A DNA stretch of 64,000 nt from Bromus sterilis (lineage: Eukaryota > Streptophyta > Magnoliopsida > Poales > Poaceae). The notes beneath the pieces are model-generated. The model was not told the origin of the DNA. It searched no databases and saw only the letters and a program-made list of their open reading frames with translations. The stretch covers positions 8,370,001 through 8,434,000 of the forward strand of contig OX465599.1 of NCBI GenBank assembly GCA_950022295.1. The letters are read 5' to 3'. This document shows, piece after piece, positions 22,572 to 33,749 of this stretch. The stretch's first letter is position 1, and each line of letters starts with the position of its first letter. Both the position numbers and the translations under genes were made by a program.

Positions 22572-23167
22572 TTGGCTTAGAATAGAAAAAACAAAGAAGT
22601 AGGAAAATGCATCGTGTACAGGATCCATCAATGCATGACGCATAATATAGCTCTTCGGATGCTCCATGGAAATTTTGGAGGAAATAGTTTCTCTTCAAAA
22701 TATAATGAGAAAAGAAGGGGACATAAAGATATGTATTGCATTGAACTTTTCGAAGAAAGTAAAAACATGAGGTTTCAGTAATTAATTAGAATCCTTCAGA
22801 ATGTGCAGGCAAGAAATGAATCCTGTAGAAAATTTGGAAGCCAATCCTATAAAATCGATATGACCATAGAAAAAAATTCCTATCTGATTCCATTCTATGA
22901 AATTCCTTTGTTCTAAAAAGAGCCTTGGATTTTTTTTTTCTTGAACATGTGTGGTACTCCGATTTGTATGCCCAAATTGAAAAAAAAAAATGCAAATGTC
23001 CATTGCATGGGAATCCATATATATGTGAGTGTGAGTATGCATCAACATTTCCTTTTCGAGTTATTATTGTACCATTACAAACTTTCACACTGCCTGCTAC
23101 TTTGTTATTATCCCGCACAAATCATGCATGCATGTAGTAGGCGTCAACAATCGACTGGAACCTTATT
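22572..23167. other. 3' flank of A3, MITE debris
   Basis: About 600 bp with no gene. 22786-22925 resembles an eroded Tourist/hAT-type MITE (repeated GGAAT and ATCCTATA-like runs). A T/A-rich stretch lies at 22927-22990. Confidence 0.35.
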
Positions 23168-23569
23168 TCATATTTCATCCGACCAGGTGACGGACTCCAC
23201 GCCGCTTGTGGGATCGAGCCCAAGGTAATTCCACACGGCGATGGAGGTACTGATTTCGTCGTCGCGGCAGCCGTTGGCGGTGTCGCACTCATCCACGACC
23301 AAAGCCGCTACGCGGACATCGAACTTGCTCCTGACGATGACCAACTTGCCGCACTGGAATCCTTGCTGAAACCACGGCGAGCTCAGCGCCACCATGGGGA
23401 CGTTGTCGTTGTGATACTGGCCGTCGCACTTGGCCGGCCCGCCCTCCTCTCCTTGCTGGAAGCCGTTCAACGACATCACCGCTGGCAACCAGGCCTGCCC
23501 GGCTGCGGCTGACACCTGCAGGAAAACAAGCATGCCAAGGATCACCGTTGCCTTGCTAGTACTCGCCAT
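23168..23569 (-). CDS. Ripening-related/kiwellin-like secreted protein (A3)
   Basis: The only family member on the minus strand: 133 residues, one exon, intact. A signal peptide (MASTSKATVILGMLVFLQVS) precedes GFQQGEEGG, KCDGQYHND, FQCGK, VVDECD with a C-x5-C pair, DEISTS, AVW, LGLD and VTWSD. It is closest to A2, with upstream DNA also shared (conserved block, GACGAGTCACACGAGG stretch, MITE end), so the two arose from one inverted duplication. A TATA-like TATATAATAAA (minus strand, about 23650-23660) lies some 85 bp upstream. Predicted secreted double-psi beta-barrel protein. Confidence 0.92.
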   Translation of the reverse strand: MASTSKATVILGMLVFLQVSAAAGQAWLPAVMSLNGFQQGEEGGPAKCDGQYHNDNVPMVALSSPWFQQGFQCGKLVIVRSKFDVRVAALVVDECDTANGCRDDEISTSIAVWNYLGLDPTSGVESVTWSDEI

Positions 23570-23649
23570 GGTGATTGAGTTTACTATTCCTTGCGTTTAT
23601 TAGCTCGTAGTTTGCAGTTGGCTGTTGCCCTGTGTGATCTCTCAGACAG

Positions 23650-23660
23650 TTTATTATATA
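23650..23660 (-). promoter_or_regulatory. TATA box of gene A3
   Basis: On the minus strand TATATAATAAA lies about 80-90 bp upstream of the start codon at 23569, matching the spacing in A1 and A2. Confidence 0.6.
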
Positions 23661-23744
23661 GGCTGATCCTGCAGCCTGCGGACAAATCAAGCGACGTATC
23701 TATATACGTGGATGTCCTCCTCGTGTGACTCGTCGAGAACTCGT

Positions 23745-23793
23745 ACTGTTGCATTGTTGAGATCACGCTTGTTCTTGGATTTCATGGAGCTGC
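23745..23793 (-). promoter_or_regulatory. Conserved upstream block of gene A3
   Basis: Minus-strand copy of the block found upstream of A1 and A2 (GCAGCTCCATGAAATCCAAG followed by AACAAGCGTG and CAATGCAACAGT). It is followed toward the gene by the shared GACGAGTCACACGAGG stretch. Confidence 0.5.
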
Positions 23794-23939
23794 GGCAACT
23801 GGTCACTGGGAACTATTGCTCCGATCCCTCTTTTGCTCAGTAGAGTGCATTTCTTAAAGAGGGTGGAGATTTCGATTTTTATTACTCGATCTCACTCACT
23901 CTATAATAAATTTATAAGGAGCCTAACACACCAGTGTTA

Positions 23940-24475
23940 TAACAGGGAGTATGTGTCTTACATGGCAATAAATAATACTACTTATGATACTAAGCTATGA
24001 TACTATGCATTGTAGAGGTAGTATCATACACTAGTATCATGTGCATGATATTATCTTTATGATACTACCATTGCGGAAGGTTTTAATATGTACGCTAACT
24101 AATTACCAATTATGTTGATGACACCACATGGCGGATATAAATTAGACCACCTGGACGGCCATTTATATGACCAGGTGTATATTCATGTCAAATAACACCT
24201 AAGAACAAGTACAATAGAGCTGACTGGGCGAGCTATAAGGAATAAAATAGTATATTGTTGCTTAGTTGGAAGAGAGAGAAGAGAAGCGGGCTACTAATTA
24301 CTAGCCAGCTGCAACACGTGCTCCTAGACACTTTGTGAGATAGACATGTGGGCCATATATTGCTAAAGTAGTATTCCTTATAGCCTTCCTATTATACTTG
24401 TTGACTATAAGATTAGCTATAGATGACATGGCATCTCCTTATAGCCGGCAGCTGGCTATACTATTAACCATGCTC
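23940..24475. mobile_element. MITE-like remnants upstream of A4
   Basis: 23960-24075 is full of inverted GTATCAT/ATGATAC repeats. 24204-24475 shows imperfect inverted ends (CTATAAGGAATA versus CTCCTTATAGCC). Both look like eroded MITEs; boundaries are not resolved. Confidence 0.4.
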
Positions 24476-24478
24476 TAA

Positions 24479-24781
24479 GGCTGCTCCCAATGCTCCAAGG
24501 TGTACAAGTGCTAAGGATGCCACGTAGGCAAAAGACTGACGTGGCAAGGCAATTAAAGAAGAAAGAGAGCACTTTGATATCCCCATGAAAAAACGGTGCT
24601 AAACGCGTGGATCTATGCAAAGTGTCTATCAACCAATGCACAAAGGAGTTTAGTCATTAAACAATTAAATAAAGCAAGCTTAGCTACAATAGTTAAGCAC
24701 CTATACATTGGGGATATTGGTTGCCAAGCTTTTTTAATACCCTTAGCACCTTATCTAAGCACCAATGCATTGGAGAAAGCC
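24479..24781. mobile_element. Tourist-like MITE with TAA target duplication
   Basis: The left end GGCTGCTCCCAATGC and the right end (complement GGCTTTCTCCAATGC) form inverted repeats. TAA flanks both sides (24476-24478 and 24782-24784), as expected for PIF/Harbinger-type elements. About 303 bp, non-coding. Confidence 0.75.
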
Positions 24782-25030
24782 TAAAATCCCTACACGCACT
24801 TGCCTCGATCTTGTGCAATATTAAGTAGCTTGAACTTGGAAGTTTGTTTCTTGCAATAGTCCTTCCTTTATTTGTCAATATATGATCCAGCAATATGCAT
24901 GGTCTTAACAATGCAAGTATGAGGAGATAATTCTTTGTCTGCAGGATCTCTGACGAGTCACACGAGGGCGGCATGCACATCACGTGTGTGAGTACGTCCC
25001 TTGCTTTGACTCCCGGCTGCAGCATGAGCC

Positions 25031-25038
25031 TATATAAA
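25031..25038 (+). promoter_or_regulatory. TATA box of gene A4
   Basis: TATATAAA lies about 115 bp upstream of the A4 start codon. The GACGAGTCACACGAGGGCGG stretch shared with A2 and A3 lies about 80 bp further upstream (near 24952). Confidence 0.7.
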
Positions 25039-25147
25039 ACCCCTCCAACTAACAGCCTTAAATATATAGGAGAAAGCAAAGCACACAGGGAGGGCAACAG
25101 CAAGCTAAGCTAGCTTATAAACGCAAGCAGGAGCTCGCTGAATCACC

Positions 25148-25552
25148 ATGGCGAACACTACCAAGGCCGTGGTAATCCTTTGCATCATTGGTTTCCTACA
25201 GGTGTCCAGCATCGCAGGGGTGGTTGGCAACTTCCTGGCGGTGATGTCGGTGAACGGCTTTGAGCAAGGGGAGGAGGGTGGGCCGGCGAAATGCGATGGC
25301 CAGTACCACAGCGACTCCCTCTTCCTGGTGGCGCTGACAACGCAGTGGTACGAGCAGGGCCTCCGATGCGGTAAGATGATCAACATCCATATCTCGGGCA
25401 GGGCATCCGGGCAGGCAATGGTCGTGGACGAGTGCGGCTCTGACGACGGCTGCCGTCCCAACGAGATCAGCACGTCCGCTGCTGTGTGGCTTGCATTTGG
25501 GCTTGATACCAGCCTTGGTGAGGTGTTCGTCACCTGGTCTGATGTACTTTGA
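25148..25552 (+). CDS. Ripening-related/kiwellin-like secreted protein (A4)
   Basis: A 134-residue intact single-exon gene. The signal peptide MANTTKAVVILCIIGFLQVS is followed by SVNGFEQGEEGG, KCDGQYHSD, GLRCGKM, VVDECG, a C-x5-C pair, NEISTS, AVW, FGLD and VTWSD. The start has the ACCATGG context of its paralogues. Codon use and GC content (GC-rich third positions) match A1-A3 and contrast with the AT-rich surroundings. It is divergently arranged with A3; the roughly 1.6-kb region between them holds MITEs. A LINE inserted only about 200 bp downstream of its stop codon. Predicted apoplastic protein; ligand unknown. Confidence 0.92.
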   Translation: MANTTKAVVILCIIGFLQVSSIAGVVGNFLAVMSVNGFEQGEEGGPAKCDGQYHSDSLFLVALTTQWYEQGLRCGKMINIHISGRASGQAMVVDECGSDDGCRPNEISTSAAVWLAFGLDTSLGEVFVTWSDVL

Positions 25553-25759
25553 AATATTGTGCCAGCCGATTGTTGAGATCGTTTCATAGTAAATCGAGTC
25601 ATCTGGTTTTACTCAAGGATGGACGGACGGTAATAGGTAGGATAGAGAAATACCATAATCATAACCATATAATTCATGCGTACAAAATGCTACCCACATT
25701 CGCAGGATGAAACTTTACCCACACACATACCCGTCGAGTATTCATTGAGTAGATCAAAT

Positions 25760-26526
25760 GGGCCAACTGATGAGAACATTGTCTCGTTAGATGAGCGCTC
25801 GGTTGAGGATATTCCTCAACTAAGGACCCATAAGAATGAGGTTCTATCGGCTCCTTTTACTGAGAAGGAGGTGTTTCAGGCCATATCGCAAATGAAAAAT
25901 AACAAAGCCACGGGACCCTATGGCTTTCCTGCAGAATTTTATAAAAGATGTTGGGGTATAATTAAAGGGGGTCTTTTACCAATATTTCATGATTTGTTCT
26001 GTGGCTAGCTTAATCTTTTTCAACTCAATTTTGATACTATCACGTTGTTACCAAAAAAGGAGGAGGCTATACGCATTGAGCAGTTTAGACCGATATATGC
26101 TTGCTCAACGTCAGCTTTAAGATTTTTTCTAAAGTTGGCACAAATCGGCTCATCCAAATCGCGCACACGGTCGTACAACCCTCTCAAACGGCGTTTATGC
26201 CAGGAAGACACATCCTAGAGGGTGTGGTCGTTCTACATGAAACGCTTCGTGAGATCCATACAAAGAAGTTGGATGTGGTCATCTTCAAAGTGGATTTTGA
26301 GAAGGCTTATGAAAAAGCCAAGTGGACTTTCTTACAACAGGCTTTGCGTATGAAATGATTCGATGAAGCCTGGAGGCGACATGTTCAATCTTTCACGCAA
26401 AAGGGGAGCGTTGGAATAAAAGTCAACGATGACATAGGCCATTATTTCAAGACGCACAAGGCGACAGAGACAAGGAGATCCAATGTCCCCGATCTTGTTT
26501 AATATTTTCGCTGATATGCTTGCTAT
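25760..26526 (+). pseudogene. LINE reverse transcriptase, 5' part
   Basis: Five-prime-truncated non-LTR retrotransposon ORF2. It begins inside the region before the RT (APFTEKEVFQAISQMKNNKA, then GPYGFPAEFYKRCWG), continues with RT segments (QPSQTAFMPGRHILEG, FKVDFEKAYEKAKW) and is broken by stops and frame changes. The sequence is cut at DMLAI by the Copia element and resumes at 35875. A 9-bp target duplication, AGATCAAAT, lies at 25751-25759 and at 37706-37714 after the poly-A tail. Confidence 0.85.
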
Positions 26527-28622
26527 TGTAGGAGATATGCCCTAGAGTCAATAATAAATGTTATTATTTATCCCCATGTTCCTAATTATGTTTATATTCC
26601 ATGCTATAACTGCTATGGTTCTCGAGTCTGCAATAACCACGAGGCTCGGAGGAAGACTCATATGCACGTGTGGAATAATAAACGGATAAAATATATATAT
26701 TCCTAGTCTCGCCTCTAAGACTAGCTCAAGTGTTGCATGATGGTTCTGTTTTCCTGATCATGGGCATGACTATGCCGGCAATTTTGAGGGCACAATGTTA
26801 GAAGAACATTTGTGTTGAATCGACCCAGATTGATGTTATGCTATGAGATACATTCGTCACCAGTTAATGGATTATAACACAGAGAAAGTTGAGCGTTTGC
26901 ATAATTCCTTAGACCATGAGAGTATCGAGTTCCTTCGTACTTGCTTCGTGAACTTTGGGGTTTGTTAAACGTCATCTGTAAAAGGGTGGCTATTACGGCG
27001 GCTTACGGGTTCACGGAAAAGTATGACAAGGAACTAGGTAGCTCAAGATTGGGATTTGCTCCTCCGTCGATGGAGAGATATTCTTCGGGCCCTCTCGGTG
27101 TTACGGTATCCACCATTGTCTGGCCAGACACAGTGTGATTTGATCACAGGGATGCCGGAACGCGGGAACGAGAAAAGAGAACAATACCAGTAACGAGGTA
27201 ACTGGCATAGTGGACAAGTGTTGATCCACGGGGATGCCGATAAGTCTCACCTCGGGTATTTGTAACATATCACGAAGCAACAGGAATAGCACACGGCAAC
27301 TGGAGGTTCACTCGAATATTTATTCGTGTGGGTATAGGGGTCAATATGGGTGTCCACGGCTCCGATGTTGATCATTGATCGGAAAGTGTTCCGGGTCATG
27401 TCTATACTTCACCGAACCTATAGGGTCACACGCTTAAGGGTCATCTATCTGCTGAATACTAGACAGGGAGTCTGAGAGAAAGTCACCGGAAAGGTTTCGG
27501 AGAAAACGGAAAAGTTCCGGAAAGAGAACACCGGAATAATTTCGGTAAAACCAAAAAGTTGTTTCGGAATATATCATTAAGTCAAAATGGTTTCGGCACA
27601 CGCCTGGAAATTCTTGGAGGGTGCCAGAATTGTTCTGGGAACTTCTGGGATTTTTCCAGAGAGAAAAAACCGGAAATGTTCCGGAGCTGCCGGAACCGCT
27701 TTGGTTGCTTTTCGCAGATGAAAATCACTAATCCGGAATTGTTTCGGAACGCGTCCAAAATCCTTTTAGTGGGTACTGGAATTTTTCTAAGACCTACAGA
27801 AAAGTTTCGGATTTTACGGTCGCAGATAAATGTCTTCATGAATAGTGGATACACTATTCATGATGATGCAGGCGATGATGCAGCTTGCATGATGATGCAG
27901 GCGATGATGCAGCTTGCATGATGATGCAGGCGATGATGCAGCTTGCATGATGATGCAGGCAATGATGCAGTTTGGAGGGCATTTTGGGTTTTTCCCCATA
28001 GCCTCTCACCCTATAAATAGGGGTGGAGAGGGGTCTCTCAAATCTGATCCAAGTTCTCACTTGAACTCTCAACAAGTGCCATTGCATGATCTGGCTTTCT
28101 TCTCTCCCTCCCACGAAATAGTTTCGTAGAGCCGAAAGGCTGTCTGGGTTCCGGTAGGAACTAGTTCTGGACGGCGAAGCCCTGCCGGATAGATGACACC
28201 GTATGTGTGCAACCCCGTAGAGAGGTCGTAGTTTCGATCTTTTGCCCGAGGGGCTGTTCGAGGGTCCTCCCGAAGGGCTGTCCAAATTATCGTTCGAGTT
28301 TCAAGGGTCCTCCCGAAGGGCTGTCCGAGTTACCGATCGAGTTTCGAGGGGCCTCCCGAAGGGCTGTCCGTGACATCGTCCGAGGGACTGTCCGACCGCC
28401 TCTCGGAGCGCTGTCCGAGGAGCAGACGAGGGAGGACATCCTCGCGGTTGGGAGGTTGTAAATCCTAGCTGCGGGGGTCTGCACCAACGATCTACATCGA
28501 CTCTACTTCCGCTGCGCTACGAGTCGGTAACGATCAGATCAAAACCTTGTATGCAGTCTCCATAGTGGTCCTGGGCTGTTCGTAGTGCGGAAAATTTTTG
28601 TTTTCTGCCGCGTTCCCCTACA
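26527..28622 (+). repeat. 5' LTR of the Copia element
   Basis: 2096 bp. It contains a minisatellite with three full 29-bp units before a variant unit (about 27860-27970), a TATA box CTATAAATAG at 28011-28020, and repeated GAAGGGCTGTCC motifs downstream (about 28270-28370). Small ORFs in it recur exactly in the 3' LTR and are not genes. Confidence 0.95.
28012..28019 (+). promoter_or_regulatory. TATA box of the 5' LTR
   Basis: TATAAATA within a GC-richer context shortly after the minisatellite. The same site in the 3' LTR (about 35264-35271) could promote transcription outward into the LINE remainder. Confidence 0.75.
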
Positions 28623-28623
28623 G

Positions 28624-28637
28624 TGGCATCAAGAGCC
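28624..28637 (+). other. Primer binding site
   Basis: TGGCATCAAGAGCC, two bases after the 5' LTR end, resembles the complement of the initiator-methionine tRNA 3' end used by Copia elements (usual form TGGTATCAGAGC). Confidence 0.7.
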
Positions 28638-31600
28638 GTGCTATGCGTAGATGCATGTTGCGATCTAGAATACATAGAGATGTATGGGTGTTGCATAATA
28701 TAATTTTGGAGTAGATCAGATCTATTGCTGAAAATTATTTATGCGGGTGGCAGATGAAATCTGTTACTCGATGTTCTTGTTGCTTCCCTAGAATTTGCAT
28801 ATTTCTGATGTCGATAACAGTATGGTGGAGTTTCAAAGTTCTGGCAATCTGCGATCCTGATTGATCAAAGAAGTGCTAACAGTTCGTTGAATTCCACCGT
28901 AGTTAGAGAAAGAAGAAATTTTGCAGACTAAAGGGCAATGCAGATATGATCTGCACGGGGATCACGCGTATGACGAAGTTCAGTATGGGTCTCGAGATTT
29001 TATTATCTCGTGTTTCATACACCCCGCAAAGTTAATCTAGCGACTTGAATAATCATGCTTGATGATAAACGTTGGTAGCTGCGGTTTAAGTCAAAACCTT
29101 AGAAGCCACGTAAAATAAAATTTTGCATAAACCGATTAGAGGCGTCTAACTTGGTTGTGCAGGATGTGCATGTGATGTGGTATAGCAAAGCTCATATTAA
29201 TTTGATTATGTATGATATGACTATATAATGTAAATTTATTAACATGACCTGCGTGTCATGATTCGGCATGATGGCTGGAGCCATATGATTGTCACTTTAA
29301 TGACCTGCGAGTCAACCTTATGTAATGCACTTATTTTATTAGCTATAGAGATAGCAATATTATTTGGTGCATCGACAAGGTGGTGGCAAACTTCGCGAAG
29401 GTGAACTCCGACGCAAATGCCAAAGACGAAGAAATACTTGACTTCTCCGTCAGAAGGGGCTATACCATATCATGCAATTATGAATTACCTGAGATGTTTA
29501 TCCCTTAAGTTGCACCCTTCTTGATTGCGCGGTAGTCGCTTTTTATTAGGGTGATCTCTCACTTAAAATATCAAGTAGTTAGTGTTCTCCCAAATGTAGC
29601 ACCGTCACAGCATCTATCCTTTCGGGGTGCGCCATGGATGCATGGGTACGAACGACTGGAGAAATGTAAGGCGGGTGAGGTCAGACCTCGCAGCAAGATC
29701 ACTTGGTTGTCTTGACGTTCATGGCAGGATCGTCCTGAGCTCGGAACACACGCATCGAAAGATGAACAAGAGTCACATAGAGATGTGATCGGCAAGTTGG
29801 CCTACCAAATCAAAATCCTCGTCATGAGATGATGATTCTATGGCGTTGTATTGATATTTGGATCTTGAATCACTCATAATCAATTTTGAGAGATATTTAT
29901 TTGAGTGGGAGCGCATTTTAGAATTAACTTGTTTAATTTTGAGTGCAATTAATTATGAACACTGTCTAAGTATAATTTGCTAATAGTTGTAGAATAATGG
30001 CTCGCGTTTCCACCTTCCCTATTAAAATTGAATAAGCTGTTAAATATCTGGTTAAAACTTTACGGTTGGTAACGTAATGCGAGGATTGTCCTCAAGAGTG
30101 CCGAGAAGGATTTTGTCCTATCGCATGCTTTCGGTGTCCTCCCGCTAATGCTATGGATGATGTGACTCTCGTCCTTCGATCCAAAAGCTAGAATTCCATT
30201 GTGGTCAAGTGCAATACGTTTGCTTCCATAAGACCCGAACTTCACAAGTTTGGGATAGTTATGTAATATTCATGGAACTGAAAATTGTTTTCAGATACAG
30301 ACAAAGGCTAAAAGATATGAGATATCCAAAGCAATATTTGTTTGCAAAGTATTAGTAAAGTGTTTACTGGGCATTTGACTGATAAGAGAGGGATCCAGAA
30401 GAACGCCTGTCATATGATGAAGGTGAATAAAACAAACAACTTAAAGAGAAAGGAAATGTCCAAAGGGTGTTAGTATGACTCACACGCCTAGGAAGTCCGG
30501 GGCTAACGCCACTCTTAAAGTTGGGTGCTTCTTCTGAGAGTAGGAGAAATATATTGAAAGTTAAACTGTTAAAAGTATAAGGGCAAAAAGAAAGAAGACT
30601 GAAATGTCCAGCTCATGTATAAAAGTCATGAAAGTTATTGATGTATGGAAGGCTGGTCAAAAATAAATAGTTCTTGGGAATTGTGATTAAACAGTTAGTC
30701 CATAATTCATGGGTATTATGATTAAAAGTTGATCACAGGAATACCCGCTCGATTGCATTCTGTTGCAACTCGATGCAAGAACCACTACGGCCTAAAAGAC
30801 TTGCCAGTAATGAGGTTTAGATACGCGCTGGGAACATAGTAAAAGTTACTATACCTTCCATCGGTGTATCACCATCTGTATTTATTTTCATAATTCGTTT
30901 TAGAGTTTTATACACTCTAGCCCATTGCATAAAGTATGTTGCAAGAAGGTTGTTCATAAAAGAACAATTGTTGTTCAGTATTATGAATAACATAAAGGGC
31001 CATGCTTCCATCGGGGATGGGATGTATGTTACGAATATTGATGGTAATATGATACATCCATAACAATGACGCTAAATGTCGAAAGACTAAAAGAATACCA
31101 CATATGTGTGGCACTGCATTTGGTCACATTGGAGAAACCCGCATGGAGAAATTCCATAATGATGGATTTTAAAGTCATTTGATTATGAATCATCTGACAC
31201 TTGCAACCTTCGTCCGAAAAGTTAAGTGACTGAAATACCGTTCACAGGCCATGAGGAACGAACAACAAACTTATTGGTGATCATACATTTGATGTGTGTA
31301 GTCCGATAAATGTTGTTAGTAGTGGATTTATCTATCTTCAGAAAAGACTCAAGTAGATATATGGATATTTACTTGATGAGACGTAAGTCTGGATCTTTTG
31401 AAATCATTCGAAAGGTTTTCAAAAATGAAGTGAAAGTTATTGTGACAAGAAAATTATGTTTCTACAATTTGATTGCAGAAAGGAATTTTTGAGTTACAAG
31501 TTTAGCCAATGTCTGATGAGTTGTGAAAAGAGTTTTCATAACTTGCACCTCCCGGAACACCACTGCAAGTGGAATGTCCTTGAAGATGTAATCAAACCAT

Positions 31601-33733
31601 TTATGACATGGTAAGATCAAAGATGACATAAATCAATTTGCCATTATCCCTTTTAATGTAATGCTTTAGAGACTACGGCTTTTACACTTAAAGGAGCGCC
31701 ATCAGGTCTGTTGAAATGACGCCATGGTATGGTACGCCCAACCATGTTTTATCTTTTCTTAACATTTGGAATATGGGGATTGTGTAAACTGTTTACAAAC
31801 CTATTCCAAATCAGACAAGTGCTACTTTGTAGGTTATCCCAAATTATTGGGAATTCCTCCACCACTATACCGAGGCAAAAGGTTTTGCCACAAAGAACGG
31901 TATGCTTTTAAAGAGAATGGTTCTTGAAAAAAGGTGAGTGGGAGGACAGTGCAACTCGACGAGATAACAGTATCTTCGTCATCAGATCAAAGGAAAGGAA
32001 CCTTGGAAGTGATTCCAGAGTTTCCTACTGCAACTGATACGGAAGCCTCTACATGAGATGTATGGACTTCGGTCAAACTTGCAACTGAGCCACGTAGGCA
32101 AAACTCGTGCAAACCTCTCAGGTGCGCAAACGAGATATTGTTGTTAGACAACAGCATACCTACGATAATCAAGGAAGCGATGATGGGCCCTGACTCCGGA
32201 ATTGGCTAAATGCCAATACAAATCCGAGATAGTTTCCATATACGTAATTCAAGATTGTATCTTGATGGACCATTCGGAAGACTTAGAGTCTAACGAATAT
32301 TAATGGAACTATAAACTGATACGGATAAAAATGTTTTATCCATAAAGCTCGACTTGTTGTTTATAACAATTTCAAGGAATTAACTACGGCGAGATTGTCT
32401 CTCCGTAGCGATGCTTAAAGTCGGTTCGGGTTAAACTAGCAATTAATACGTATTTCATTCATGAGATATGAAACATGGATGCCAAAAGGATTTCCATGAG
32501 ATGGAAATACTGCCTTGGAGATACAGTCCAAGGTATTTTGTCAGTCCAGAGGATGCTAGTAAGTATGCAAACTTCAGAGTTCCTGCGATGGACAAAAGAG
32601 AGCATAATGGAGTTGGAATCTTCGTTTTTGATGAAATAATCAAAAGAGTTTGATTTCATCGATGGATAACGAAGATGCTTGTGGCTACAAGAAAGTAAGT
32701 GGGAGCATAATAATATTTCTAAAAACCTTGTGTGCCTAACACATTGTTAATTGGAAATAATATAAATTTCTTGACACAAATTAAGACTTCATTGAAAATA
32801 GTTTTTCAACGAAGTGCTTGGGCTAAGTTGTCTTGATATTAGGCATAATTATCTACGAGATATAATTGCCTAATAGGGCTAAGCCAAAATACATATTGAC
32901 AAGGTGCTAAAACAGTTTAGCGTTAAAAATGACAAGGAGTGATTCTTGCCAAAGTCACATGGAAAGAGTTTTTGCAAGACTCAGTGTCCCAAAACACTGA
33001 TGAGCAAATTACATAATGGAGATTCCACACACCTTCGTGTTGGGATTAATCATGTATTCCATGGTATGTAAAACAACCAGATATGTCCAATACTCCAAAG
33101 TTGTTGCGAGTATAGATACCAAAGTGATCAAAGAACTGATCGTGGGACAACAGTGAAAAATGTCATTGAGTACTAAAGTAGCACTGATGACATGTTTTCT
33201 CGCAAGAAGAGATTATGAAGAACTTGTTGTAAGTAATTACATCGATACGGTTTTCATCAATGCTCCATGCGATTTTCGATTTGAGTTAAAGTTTTTGTGT
33301 GTGTAATACACAATATGGTGGCACAGTAAGTTGGAATTGTTCATAACAGGTTACTGTGGCGAAATTCTATAACAAATGGCTATGTATGTTGCTGCTTTAG
33401 AAGCAACAAAGAAAATGTTGAATCATATAGTTCATTCATGAACTTAGTATGGTTCCAATATGGCTTTGGTCAATGGAACACTATTGAAGATAGTTGCTCC
33501 ATAGCTCAGTCTGAGGAATCAAGGTTCGACCAGTGATTCACATATATACAAAGCCAAGTCCACACAAAATATGAATTTTGTGAAAGCGTGAAAACGCGAG
33601 GATATGCAAAGATACACACGGAGTTGAAGTTGTCAGATCCGTTGGACATCAGGCTATACCACATGTGAAGCATATTTTACACCAGTATGCCGTAGGTGTA
33701 AAGTGCATTAGCATTGACTAGATTATTGACTCT

Positions 33734-33749
33734 AGTGCAAGTGGGAGTC
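33734..33749 (+). other. Polypurine tract
   Basis: GTGCAAGTGGGAGTC directly precedes the 3' LTR, matching the CAAGTGGGAG-type tract of Copia elements in grasses. Confidence 0.7.

Larger units (their letters stand above)
28623..33749 (+). pseudogene. Internal domain with degenerate Copia pol
   Basis: No ORF exceeds about 65 residues, but the Copia order is still legible. After integrase, a KSDKCYFVGYP-like segment (about 31812) and a GKxF...KNG...EWED-type segment precede RT. RT relics include KTDTDKNV, a VAMLK segment (about 32409), YETWMPK and an EDACGYKKVSGS segment (about 32668). An RNase H relic (MAMYVAALEATKK, about 33378) follows. Gag cannot be traced. The order is integrase before RT, which defines Copia. 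Many stops and frame changes mean no protein could be made. Confidence 0.75.

Noticed and set aside
27860..27975. CRISPR-like repeat
   Set aside because: Contiguous 29-bp units without spacers in a plant LTR: a minisatellite.
27559..28487. ORFs of 60-143 aa in the Copia LTRs
   Set aside because: They recur identically in both LTRs and lack coding features; they reflect the LTR sequence, including its minisatellite.
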